DNA of 64,000 bases. It comes from Flavobacterium sp. CYK-55 (lineage in GTDB: Bacteria > Bacteroidota > Bacteroidia > Flavobacteriales > Flavobacteriaceae). This document shows positions 16,885 to 24,521 of this stretch, piece after piece; the first letter of the stretch is position 1, and each line of letters opens with the position of its first letter. The translations under genes were made by a program, and so were the position numbers. The notes under the pieces are model-generated. The model saw nothing but the letters and a program-made list of their open reading frames with translations, did no database searches and was not told where the DNA came from. The DNA is taken from the NCBI RefSeq assembly GCF_018413465.1, contig NZ_JAHCDK010000005.1:62001-126000 (forward strand), written 5' to 3'.

Positions 16885-18853
16885 ATATCAAAATGCTGAT
16901 GGTTGTTCCATGACCGACGATGCTTTGCACCTCAATCTGAGCGTTGATGGCTTTGGCTAAATCGCGGATAACGTGTAATCCCAAACCAGATTTAATTCCA
17001 ATAACTTCAGAATCATCATACAAAGCCCTGAATTGGCTATGCTCAGCACCCGGACCATTATCGGTAATGGATATAAACGTTTGGTTATTCTCTTGCCAAG
17101 CTTTCCAATGAATGGTCGGATTCTCGGTGTCAACCAGTACTTTGATGGCATTTTCAGTCAAATTGCGAAAAATGGTTTTGAGGTAATTTTCGTCGGTATA
17201 AATATAAATCTTGTTGCGATTATCGAATGTGATTGCTACATTTTCTTGGTTGACGAAGTGCTTTTGAATGTCATCAAAAACCGATTCTACAGCAATGATT
17301 TTAAGTTGCGGCGCGAAATTTTGCATTTGATCTTTCGTCCATAACAAAATATCTTCCATCGTATTTAACAGATTTTTTGCCGAAGCAATCGTGGTATTTT
17401 CGATGCGCTCCTTGGTGGTGGTATCGAGCATTTCAGGATTGTTCTTTTGGAATTCGATAAAGTGAATAAAGCTATTAACCGGGCTTCTTAGATCGTGGTT
17501 TAAAATCCCGAGCATTCTCGTTTTTATGTTGTTTGATTCATCTAAATTGGCATTGAGTTCTTGCAGCTTTCGATTTGTTTTTTTGCGATTCCAATTCTGA
17601 TACCACAACAAGCCTCCAATAATGCCCAACAAGAGTAGCCCTAAAATCAAGAATTGTTTTTGCCTTTCTTTGGATTCGAGTTGCAATTTGTTGATTTTAA
17701 TTTGTTTGTCGCGGAGTTCAATGGCCCTTTTGTCTTCCAGGTTTTTGATGGTTTCTTTATTCTTTGAATTGAATATGGAATCTTTATACAGCATGGAAGT
17801 TTCATAAGAAACTAAAGCACTTTTAAAATCACCTTTTAGTTTGTGCAATTGGGTGAGGCTTGTATAATCATACACCAAATCTCTAGTACTGTTGAGTTGT
17901 TTGTGAAATCTAATGGATTCGTTCAAATGGAAAAGCGCACTGTCTAAAAGCGTTTTATCGTTCTGCTTCATCTTGGCTTTTTCAATATAGGAATCACCTA
18001 AAAGCCCGCTGCAAAAAGCGATCGTAAGTAAACCTTCTTTTCCGCTGACTGCTGCTTGTAGTGATAATCTACTATAATAAATTGATTTTTCATAATCATC
18101 TAAATTATAGTAAACCAGCGCAATCCCAGAAAGTATGCGCGCTTGCAAAGCTTTGTTTTTTGATTTTTTGCTTAAAGCTTCTGCTTTCTTATAATAGAAT
18201 AATGCTTTTTGTAGTTGGTCTAAGCTGTTGTAAACCGCGGCCGTATTTCTATACACCCAAGCTAGTTCGTTGGTGTTTGCTATTTCTTGGTAAATCTTCG
18301 CAGCCTTATTAAAATAATGTAGTGCTTTCGAATAATCTTTCATTCCATAATAAATCGACCCTAAATTGGTCGAAATTTTTGCTATGCCTGCTTTGTTGCC
18401 AAATGCTTCATCAATTTTAAGGGCGCGGAAACCGTAATCTAAAGCTTTGGAATAATTGCTAATATTGGTATAAATGGCACTAATACTCTGCAAGGATTTG
18501 CTAACAATTTCTGGGTTCTTGGTTTTTAAAGATTGATTATAGTAAAGCAAGGCTTTGTCATACTTTAAATGGGCATTATAAAAAGTTCCCAGATGAAAAT
18601 AAGCGTTGGCAATTCCATCGTTCCATTTTAATTTCTTGGAAAGCTCAAGTGCCTTGGTCGCATAGTGTAATGATTTTGTAGAATCCGTATCTATGAAATG
18701 AAGGCTGATCTTGTTGAGTTGATTCACTTTTGCCGTATCGTTTTTCATTTTGGGCAAGGCCTTCAATAAAGAATCAGCCCAGAACTGTTGCTCTTTTTGG
18801 CCGAAAGCAAGCAGGGGAAAGAGCAATAGCCAAAAGTAAAATCTGCTTCTCAT
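16883..18853 (-). CDS. TPR-containing sensor histidine kinase 1 (HisKA type)
   Basis: This 656-residue protein has a signal sequence (about 1-18, ending LLAFGQ), five to seven TPR-like repeats (about 40-365, for example KALHYFNKAAKIYQEIA), a coiled-coil stretch, one membrane helix (about 398-417, FLILGLLLLGIIGGLLW), a phospho-acceptor helix (LNHDLRSPVN, His453) and a HATPase domain (NLTENAIKVL, ITDNGPGAE, SGLGLHVIRDL). The TPR domain is predicted to be periplasmic. Its start overlaps the stop of the LytTR regulator by 4 bp (ATGA), so they are a coupled pair. It is the first of three similar kinases in the array. A LytTR partner with a HisKA-like rather than a HisK_5TM/LytS kinase is less common. 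Confidence 0.87.
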   Translation of the reverse strand: MRSRFYFWLLLFPLLAFGQKEQQFWADSLLKALPKMKNDTAKVNQLNKISLHFIDTDSTKSLHYATKALELSKKLKWNDGIANAYFHLGTFYNAHLKYDKALLYYNQSLKTKNPEIVSKSLQSISAIYTNISNYSKALDYGFRALKIDEAFGNKAGIAKISTNLGSIYYGMKDYSKALHYFNKAAKIYQEIANTNELAWVYRNTAAVYNSLDQLQKALFYYKKAEALSKKSKNKALQARILSGIALVYYNLDDYEKSIYYSRLSLQAAVSGKEGLLTIAFCSGLLGDSYIEKAKMKQNDKTLLDSALFHLNESIRFHKQLNSTRDLVYDYTSLTQLHKLKGDFKSALVSYETSMLYKDSIFNSKNKETIKNLEDKRAIELRDKQIKINKLQLESKERQKQFLILGLLLLGIIGGLLWYQNWNRKKTNRKLQELNANLDESNNIKTRMLGILNHDLRSPVNSFIHFIEFQKNNPEMLDTTTKERIENTTIASAKNLLNTMEDILLWTKDQMQNFAPQLKIIAVESVFDDIQKHFVNQENVAITFDNRNKIYIYTDENYLKTIFRNLTENAIKVLVDTENPTIHWKAWQENNQTFISITDNGPGAEHSQFRALYDDSEVIGIKSGLGLHVIRDLAKAINAQIEVQSIVGHGTTISILI

Positions 18854-19554
18854 AAAAATAATCGGACTTGCTCTTTGTAACTTCTGCCAATCGGCACCAA
18901 AGCACCGTTTATCAATTCGAGTTCTAGTGCGTGAATTTTTGTGACAAAATGTTTTTGAACCGCAAAACCGCGATGGATTCTAACAAACGTTTGAAAATCG
19001 GGTTCTTTTAGTAAGCTTCCAATATTGAGTAAAACCCGAAATTTCTTCTCTTTGGTAACAATAAGCGTGTAATTCTTTAAGGCTTCTAGGTACAAAATAT
19101 CGGTCAGGTTTACTTTGGTTTTGGTATGTCCTTCTTTGATAAAAATGGCCCCTTCGCCAATTGTTGCTTCAAAAAGCGCGGCCTTAGCTTTTAATTCTAA
19201 ATACGCATCAATGCGATGGGCTGTTTGAGAAAACCGTTCAAAAGTTAGTGGTTTTACTATGTAATCTATGGCGTCAAGTTCAAAGCCTTCAACCGCATAT
19301 TCGGTATGTGAAGTAATAAAAACGCAAGCCGGAATTTCAAGTGCTTTTTTTCTTAAATCGATACCCGAATAGTGTGGCATATCGATATCAAAAAAAGCAA
19401 CGTCAATCCTCTCGTTCATTAAGGCATTCAAGGCGTCTTTTGATGATCCAAAAACACCCACAACTTCAAAAAAAGGAAATCTCTTCACGTAGGAAAGCAC
19501 CGTCAATCGGTCGATTTCTATATCATCAACAATAATGCATCTTCTGGATTCCAT
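18850..19554 (-). CDS. LytTR-family response regulator 1
   Basis: This 234-residue protein has a receiver domain (Asp9-Asp10 acidic pair region, phospho-acceptor Asp56 in FFDIDMP, signature Lys in YIVKPLTFERF) and a C-terminal LytTR DNA-binding domain (about 135-234: VNLTDILYLEALKNYTLIV, FVRIHRGFAVQKHF). LytTR domains bind paired direct repeats. The segment between the last two motifs (RVLLNIGSLLKE) differs from regulators 2 and 3 (CVLSSLGNLLKE, CVFSGMGNLLKE). In line with this, the TCGTCTA repeats found near those two are not evident here. It is divergent from fibre 2. Confidence 0.9.
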   Translation of the reverse strand: MESRRCIIVDDIEIDRLTVLSYVKRFPFFEVVGVFGSSKDALNALMNERIDVAFFDIDMPHYSGIDLRKKALEIPACVFITSHTEYAVEGFELDAIDYIVKPLTFERFSQTAHRIDAYLELKAKAALFEATIGEGAIFIKEGHTKTKVNLTDILYLEALKNYTLIVTKEKKFRVLLNIGSLLKEPDFQTFVRIHRGFAVQKHFVTKIHALELELINGALVPIGRSYKEQVRLFL

Positions 19555-19571
19555 AAAGCGAGCTATTCCAA

Positions 19572-19579
19572 CAAATTTA
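19572..19579 (-). promoter_or_regulatory. -7 box of the regulator 1/kinase 1 operon
   Basis: On the minus strand this reads TAAATTTG (exact TAnnTTTG), 17 bp upstream of the regulator start. Confidence 0.5.
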
Positions 19580-19664
19580 ACACTTTTTTTAAACCAAATG
19601 CGGTTCTATATCCTTTTAAAATGCTGTTGGTGTATCGCCTCAATCTTTGTATTGTTTGCCGAAC

Positions 19665-19672
19665 TAATTTTG
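19665..19672 (+). promoter_or_regulatory. -7 box of fibre 2
   Basis: TAATTTTG matches TAnnTTTG exactly, 29 bp upstream of ATG 19702. It lies downstream of an alternative in-frame ATG at 19621, which is therefore rejected as the start. Confidence 0.5.
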
Positions 19673-19701
19673 AAAAACTTAATACAATCACCTATGGAAT
19701 T

Positions 19702-21684
19702 ATGATACGTTTTATACTGCTGATCACTTTACTGGCCTATGTGCAATTTGGTTTTTCACAAGTTGGAATTAGCACTACAACACCACAAGCGCAATTGGAT
19801 ATTCGCTCAAGCAACCAAGGGTCACCGTCTAATACGGATGGTCTTTTAATTCCAAAAATCGATGTGTTTCCTGCCACCAATCCGACCGCCAATCAACAAG
19901 GCATGATGGTTTATTTGACAACAGCATCCGGCACACAACTTCCTGGTTTTTATTATTGGGACAACATAACAACCAGTTGGATAAGCGTTGGAGCGGAGCA
20001 AAATTGGGGTTTGAATGGAAACTCTGCCACCAATGCCACGAACCATTTTATCGGCACCAAAGACAACCAATCGTTGGTCATCCGAACCAACAATACCGAG
20101 CGCGTAAAAATCGACAACACCGGAAATATCGGAATCGGGGGCGTGAATCCGGTATATCCTTTAGAATTCAAATCTGTTACGGGTGATAAAATTTGTTTGT
20201 ACAACACCGGACCGTCAAAGAGTTACGGATTGGGCATTAGCAATAGTTTGCTGCAAATTTTTAGCTCTAATATTGGAAGTAGTATTGGCTTCGGCTACGG
20301 AAACAGTGCCTCTTTTACTGAAAACGTTAGGTTTACCGGCGCTGGAAATGTCGGCATCGGAACGTCCAGTCCATTTTCGAAATTGCATATTAAAACCAAT
20401 GCTACTGGAATGACGCCCAATATCAATGCCTCGGCAGTCATTGAAGACAACCAATACACTTTTTTAAATTTATTGTCTAATCAAGAATCTGGTGTTTTAT
20501 TCGGCTCGAATGGGGTTTCGACCAGCGGCGGCATCATCTACAGCCCGGCAAGCATGCCCAACTCATTGCAGTTTAGAACAGACAACAATGCGACGCGAAT
20601 GACCATTTCTGAAGTTGGCAATGTCGCAATAGGTGCATTTAAATCAGCTTACCCGCTACAATTTGCAACCACTTTTGGCGATAAAATATCATTACATGGA
20701 GGCGCCGGAACCCATTATGGATTTGGGATTCAAGGAAACTTACTTCAAATTCATTCTGATATAGCCGCTAGCGATATTGCCTTTGGACATGGATCCAGCA
20801 GCGCATTCACCGAAAATGTTCGTTTCACTGGCTCAGGAAATGTTGGCATTGGAACACCCAATCCGTTTTCGAAATTGCATATTCAAATTAATGCTACCGG
20901 TATGACGCCCAATATCTACGCGCCGGCCATCATCGAAAACAATCAATACACCTTTTTAAATTTATTATCAAATCAAGAATCAGGAATTGTTTTTGGCTCC
21001 AATGGCGTATCAACCAGCGGTGGCATCATCTACAACCCTGTAAGTATGCCCAATTCACTACATTTTAGAACAGACAACAATACGACGCGCATGACCATTT
21101 CTGAGGTAGGGAATGTCGGCATTGGATCGTTTAAATCAGATTACCCACTTCAATTTGCTACCACTTTAGGCGATAAAATATCCTTATACGGAGGTGCCGG
21201 AACCCATTACGGATTTGGCATTCAAGGAAACTTACTTCAAATTCATTCTGATTTGGTGGCCAGTGATATTGCTTTTGGATACGGAACCAGCGGCACTTTT
21301 ACCGAAAAAATGCGCATCAAAGGTACCGGAGAAGTTGGCATCGGAACCCCGAATCCAACATCAGAACTCGAAGTCAACGGTTTTACCAAGTTGGGATCAA
21401 ATGCGCCGGCGATCAAGACAGTCAAGCTCACCGGAACCACCGGAGCCACGCAAGGAAATTCCACTTTTATAGCGCATGGGGTGAACAGCAATAAAATTTT
21501 ATCCGTGAATGTATTGGTAGAATACGCTGCAGGAAATTTTGTTCCGCCTTCTTATAATGCTTCAATTGGCTACGAATACGACTATTACATTACGCCAACG
21601 AGTGTGGTCATTTGGACCAAATCAAGTAATTCAGGAACGATTCTTTCAAAACCGATTCGCGTTTTGGTGACTTACGAAGAGTAA
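19702..21684 (+). CDS. Secreted fibre-like protein 2, without an S74 domain
   Basis: This 660-residue protein has a signal peptide (1-19) and a predicted mature start at Gln20 (QVGISTTTPQAQLDIRSS). The shared N-terminal block (PATNPTANQQGMMVYLTT, GFYYWDN) is followed by the GNSATN...GTKDNQSLVI spacer. The middle is a 164-residue unit present about 2.5 times (see the repeat entry), built of SGNVGIGT and TENVRFTG motifs. Unlike the other three fibres it has neither the 17-residue repeats nor the SDxRxK S74 chaperone domain. It ends in a different beta-rich module (KTVKLTGTTGATQGNS...SKPIRVLVTYEE). It is divergent from regulator 1 and ends 3 bp before the stop of the convergent kinase 2. Confidence 0.83.
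   Translation: MIRFILLITLLAYVQFGFSQVGISTTTPQAQLDIRSSNQGSPSNTDGLLIPKIDVFPATNPTANQQGMMVYLTTASGTQLPGFYYWDNITTSWISVGAEQNWGLNGNSATNATNHFIGTKDNQSLVIRTNNTERVKIDNTGNIGIGGVNPVYPLEFKSVTGDKICLYNTGPSKSYGLGISNSLLQIFSSNIGSSIGFGYGNSASFTENVRFTGAGNVGIGTSSPFSKLHIKTNATGMTPNINASAVIEDNQYTFLNLLSNQESGVLFGSNGVSTSGGIIYSPASMPNSLQFRTDNNATRMTISEVGNVAIGAFKSAYPLQFATTFGDKISLHGGAGTHYGFGIQGNLLQIHSDIAASDIAFGHGSSSAFTENVRFTGSGNVGIGTPNPFSKLHIQINATGMTPNIYAPAIIENNQYTFLNLLSNQESGIVFGSNGVSTSGGIIYNPVSMPNSLHFRTDNNTTRMTISEVGNVGIGSFKSDYPLQFATTLGDKISLYGGAGTHYGFGIQGNLLQIHSDLVASDIAFGYGTSGTFTEKMRIKGTGEVGIGTPNPTSELEVNGFTKLGSNAPAIKTVKLTGTTGATQGNSTFIAHGVNSNKILSVNVLVEYAAGNFVPPSYNASIGYEYDYYITPTSVVIWTKSSNSGTILSKPIRVLVTYEE
20137..21360 (+). repeat. 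Internal tandem repeat of 492-495 bp in fibre 2
   Basis: Landmarks recur with a fixed period: GGTGATAAAAT at 20182, GGCGATAAAAT at 20677 and 21169; AAATTGCAT at 20380 and 20872. The unit encodes 164-165 residues, beginning near YPLEF/YPLQF and ending at the next VGIG. Two units are complete and the third is cut after about 79 residues. Divergence between copies is low, which points to recent duplication or gene conversion. Confidence 0.85.
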
Positions 21685-21687
21685 ATT

Positions 21688-23676
21688 TTAGTTATTGGAT
21701 ATCAATGGCAAGTATAAGCTGATGGTTGTTCCTTGTCCGACGATGCTTTGCACTTCAATTTCAGCGTTGATGGCTTTGACCAAATCGCGCACCAAATGCA
21801 AGCCCAAACCTGATTTGATACCCAGGGTTTGTTCCGAATCAAACAAAGCGTTGAATTGCGCTTTTTCGGCGCCTGGGCCATTATCGGTGATAGTTAAAAT
21901 CACTTGGTTGTTTTGCTTTTGAGCGCCCCAATGAATGGATGGTTGCTCCGTAGCAGTCAACGAATTAATGGCGTTGCTAGTTAGATTTCTAATGATGGTC
22001 TTTAAACAATTTTCATCGGTGTGAGCCAATAAATTCTCATCAATATCATAACGGAATTCAATATTCATATAGCCCGAAAAAACCTTCTTAGTATCGTTAA
22101 AAACTTCTGATAATGCTACCGGTTTTAATTTCGGCTGAAATTGCTCCATCTGACTTTTGCTCCAAAGCAAGATGTCTTCCATTGATGATAATAAGTCTTC
22201 AGCGCCACTGATGGTTTTCTTTTCAAGGCGAATTTTGGTTTCGGCATCGAGCATTTCAGGGTTTTCTTTCTGAAGATGTAAGAAATGAATCAAGTTGGAA
22301 ACCGGCGCCCGAAGGTCATGATTCAGTATGCTGAAAAAGCGCGTTTTATTGTGGTTGGCTTGTTCTAAATCTTGATTGAGCAAACGCAATTGAGCATTGT
22401 TTTTCTTGCGTTGCCAACTCTGAAAAAAAAGCAAAAACCCAATGAGTAACAATCCGACTACAACAACATATAAAATGAGTTGTCGTTTTTTCTGGTTCTC
22501 AAGTTCTAATTTGCGAATGCGCAGTTGCTTGTTTTTGCTTTCAATAATGTATCGATCTTCAATATTTTTGAGTGATTCTTTGGTTTTTGAACTAAACATT
22601 TGCTCATAGAAAAGCATTGATTTTTCTTGAAAAACATAAGCTTTTTTGTAATCGCCCAGCAAAACATAAGCTAACGAAAGGTTTCTGCTGGCCTCACTGG
22701 CATTCAAGTATTGACTGTTTTTTTCAAAAACCTCTATGGACCGCTGATACAATTCTACTGCTTTTTGCTCGCTTTTTCGATCGCGATTTTTCTTACCTAT
22801 TTCAAGATAAGCATCGGCCAAATGCTTTTCGACATCGGCTATTTTTACAGAGTTATTTAGATTTTGCTCAATTTCTAAAGCTTGTTCAAGTTCTGTTATT
22901 GCCTGTTTAAAATGCCCTAAACCAATATCAATCTTAGCTTGTTTGAGCAAGGCCTCAGCTTTTTCAGGTGCGTTTTTTTGTTGATCTGCCCTAACGATTT
23001 CTTGTTTGTAAAAATCAGCTTTGTGGTTCAGGTTGGGTTCGAGTTTGACCGCGTTTTCAATCGGAATTGGCGTTGCCGTTTTGGGTGTCGACTCATTTTG
23101 TTGTTCAATTAAGTTTTTGAGGGCTAGGGCTTTGTTTTTATACTCGTTGTATTTTTCAACATTGTTGAACTGAATATAGGCGTTTGAAATATTATATAAA
23201 GTAATGTACTGTAGCTGTAAATCTTTGGCTGTTTCAAAAGCTTCCAACGATTGAAATAAGTAATTCAACGTTTGCTCAAAGTTTGAAACCTCTGAATAAG
23301 TTCTGGCTAAGCTTCCGTAGAGCTGCCCAAGAATTTTAGGGGTTTTGGTGAGTTTTATAGCTTTGTTATAATATCCGAAAGCTTCGTCATAACGCGACTG
23401 ATTGGTTGCCACAATACCCATGTTTCTGTACGCGATGGCCATGCCGTCAGGGTAATTTTCTTTTTCGGCCAGTTTTAATGCTTTTTCGGCCAGGGCAACC
23501 GAGGTCGCGAAATCTTTGGTCTTGTATTGTACAGCATAATCATTGAGCAGATCAATCTGATTTTTCAAGACGATTTCTTTCTGAACCACTAAATACAATG
23601 AGTCTGCTGTAGTGGTCTGAGCCCAGAAACCGCAACTTTTAAGTAAGATCAATCCGCAAAGTATTTTCTGTATCAT
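21688..23676 (-). CDS. TPR-containing sensor histidine kinase 2 (HisKA type)
   Basis: This 662-residue protein has the same plan as kinase 1: signal sequence (about 1-19), TPR-like repeats (about 40-375, for example ALLKQAKIDIGLGHFKQAI), membrane helix (about 402-422, ILYVVVVGLLLIGFLLFF), LNHDLRAPVS with His453, and a HATPase domain (NLTSNAINSL, ITDNGPGAE, SGLGLHLVRDL). The final 60 residues are almost the same as in kinases 1 and 3, while the TPR sensor part is much more divergent. That is the pattern expected if paralogues keep signalling but change ligand. It overlaps regulator 2 by 4 bp. Confidence 0.87.
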   Translation of the reverse strand: MIQKILCGLILLKSCGFWAQTTTADSLYLVVQKEIVLKNQIDLLNDYAVQYKTKDFATSVALAEKALKLAEKENYPDGMAIAYRNMGIVATNQSRYDEAFGYYNKAIKLTKTPKILGQLYGSLARTYSEVSNFEQTLNYLFQSLEAFETAKDLQLQYITLYNISNAYIQFNNVEKYNEYKNKALALKNLIEQQNESTPKTATPIPIENAVKLEPNLNHKADFYKQEIVRADQQKNAPEKAEALLKQAKIDIGLGHFKQAITELEQALEIEQNLNNSVKIADVEKHLADAYLEIGKKNRDRKSEQKAVELYQRSIEVFEKNSQYLNASEASRNLSLAYVLLGDYKKAYVFQEKSMLFYEQMFSSKTKESLKNIEDRYIIESKNKQLRIRKLELENQKKRQLILYVVVVGLLLIGFLLFFQSWQRKKNNAQLRLLNQDLEQANHNKTRFFSILNHDLRAPVSNLIHFLHLQKENPEMLDAETKIRLEKKTISGAEDLLSSMEDILLWSKSQMEQFQPKLKPVALSEVFNDTKKVFSGYMNIEFRYDIDENLLAHTDENCLKTIIRNLTSNAINSLTATEQPSIHWGAQKQNNQVILTITDNGPGAEKAQFNALFDSEQTLGIKSGLGLHLVRDLVKAINAEIEVQSIVGQGTTISLYLPLISNN

Positions 23677-24377
23677 AACAAATCAGTGACAATGTCTTTA
23701 TAGCTTCGGCCAATGGGGATAATCATTCCGTTTTCAAGTTCGATTTCGAGAGGCTTTTTGTGTTTAACGTATGATTTCTGAACCGCATAACTCCGATGAA
23801 TTCTAATAAAAGACTGAAAATATGATTCTTTGAGTAAGTTGCCTAAACTAGATAAAACACAGTGTTTTTTATTGGGCGTGATGATTAAAGTGTAATCTTT
23901 GAGCGCTTCGAGGTACAAAATTTCCTGAATTTTAATACGGGTTTCTTTGTGTCCTTCTTTGATGAGCACTGTGTCAGTTCCGGCACTTTTTTCAAACAAA
24001 GCAGCCTTGTTTCGCACATCAAAGTATTGTTCAATACGCGCTATGGTTTGTGCGAAACGGTCTTGCTTAAGCGGCTTGACAATAAAGTCTAAGGTTTCAA
24101 GATTAAAGCTCTCAGCCGCGTGTTCCGGATGTGCTGTGATGAATATACAAACCGGAACTTGGCTCATGATTTTTCTAAACTCCAAACCATTGATGCCCGG
24201 CATGTCAATATCTAAAAATAAAACATCAGCATCAGTTGGAATGCCATTTTGCAAAGCTTCATCAGCCGAGCTGTAAACACCGTTGATTTTCAAACAATCA
24301 TGCTTGCGGGCATGCGCCATAACGGTGAGTCGATCAATTTCGTCGTCATCAATTATCAAGCACTGATATAAGCTCAT
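23673..24377 (-). CDS. LytTR-family response regulator 2
   Basis: This 234-residue protein has a receiver (IIDDDEIDRLTV; phospho-acceptor Asp56 in FLDIDMPG; FIVKPLKQDRF) and a LytTR domain (IQEILYLEALKDYTLIIT, FIRIHRSYAVQKSY). ATG 24377 is preferred over ATG 24404 because a -7 box (24394-24401) sits between them. It is cognate to kinase 2. The likely binding sites are the direct repeats at 24437-24469 in the divergent promoter shared with fibre 3. Confidence 0.9.
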   Translation of the reverse strand: MSLYQCLIIDDDEIDRLTVMAHARKHDCLKINGVYSSADEALQNGIPTDADVLFLDIDMPGINGLEFRKIMSQVPVCIFITAHPEHAAESFNLETLDFIVKPLKQDRFAQTIARIEQYFDVRNKAALFEKSAGTDTVLIKEGHKETRIKIQEILYLEALKDYTLIITPNKKHCVLSSLGNLLKESYFQSFIRIHRSYAVQKSYVKHKKPLEIELENGMIIPIGRSYKDIVTDLL

Positions 24378-24393
24378 TTGTAGGTGGTTTGCC

Positions 24394-24401
24394 CAAAAAT
24401 A
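24394..24401 (-). promoter_or_regulatory. -7 box of the regulator 2/kinase 2 operon
   Basis: On the minus strand this reads TATTTTTG (exact TAnnTTTG), 16 bp upstream of ATG 24377. Confidence 0.5.
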
Positions 24402-24436
24402 CAAAAAAATAAATACGTTAAAAGGGCTTTCTGTCT

Positions 24437-24469
24437 ACGCTCGTCTATTTAAAATGACGCTCGTCTATT
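24437..24469 (+). promoter_or_regulatory. Direct repeats ACGCTCGTCTATT x2, candidate LytTR operator of fibre 3
   Basis: ACGCTCGTCTATT occurs at 24437-24449 and again, identical, at 24457-24469, exactly 20 bp apart (two helical turns). LytTR regulators bind paired direct repeats on one DNA face. The same core TCGTCTA with the same 20-bp spacing precedes the operon at 31399. The second TCGTCTA ends 30 bp upstream of a near-consensus -7 box at 24498. Confidence 0.65.
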
Positions 24470-24497
24470 GACGGTTTTAGAGCTCGTTTGAAGTACT

Positions 24498-24505
24498 CAA
24501 TTTTG
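24498..24505 (+). promoter_or_regulatory. Likely -7 box of fibre 3
   Basis: CAATTTTG differs from TAnnTTTG at one base. It lies 16 bp upstream of ATG 24522 and at the same distance from the direct repeats as the box at 31340. Confidence 0.4.
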
Positions 24506-24521
24506 CCTGAAATATTAAATT

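Noticed and set aside
19595..19640. TCGTCTA-type direct repeats in the regulator 1/fibre 2 divergent promoter
   Set aside because: Comparison of positions 20-22 bp apart gave no match beyond chance; the closest word is GGTTCTAT with no partner copy.
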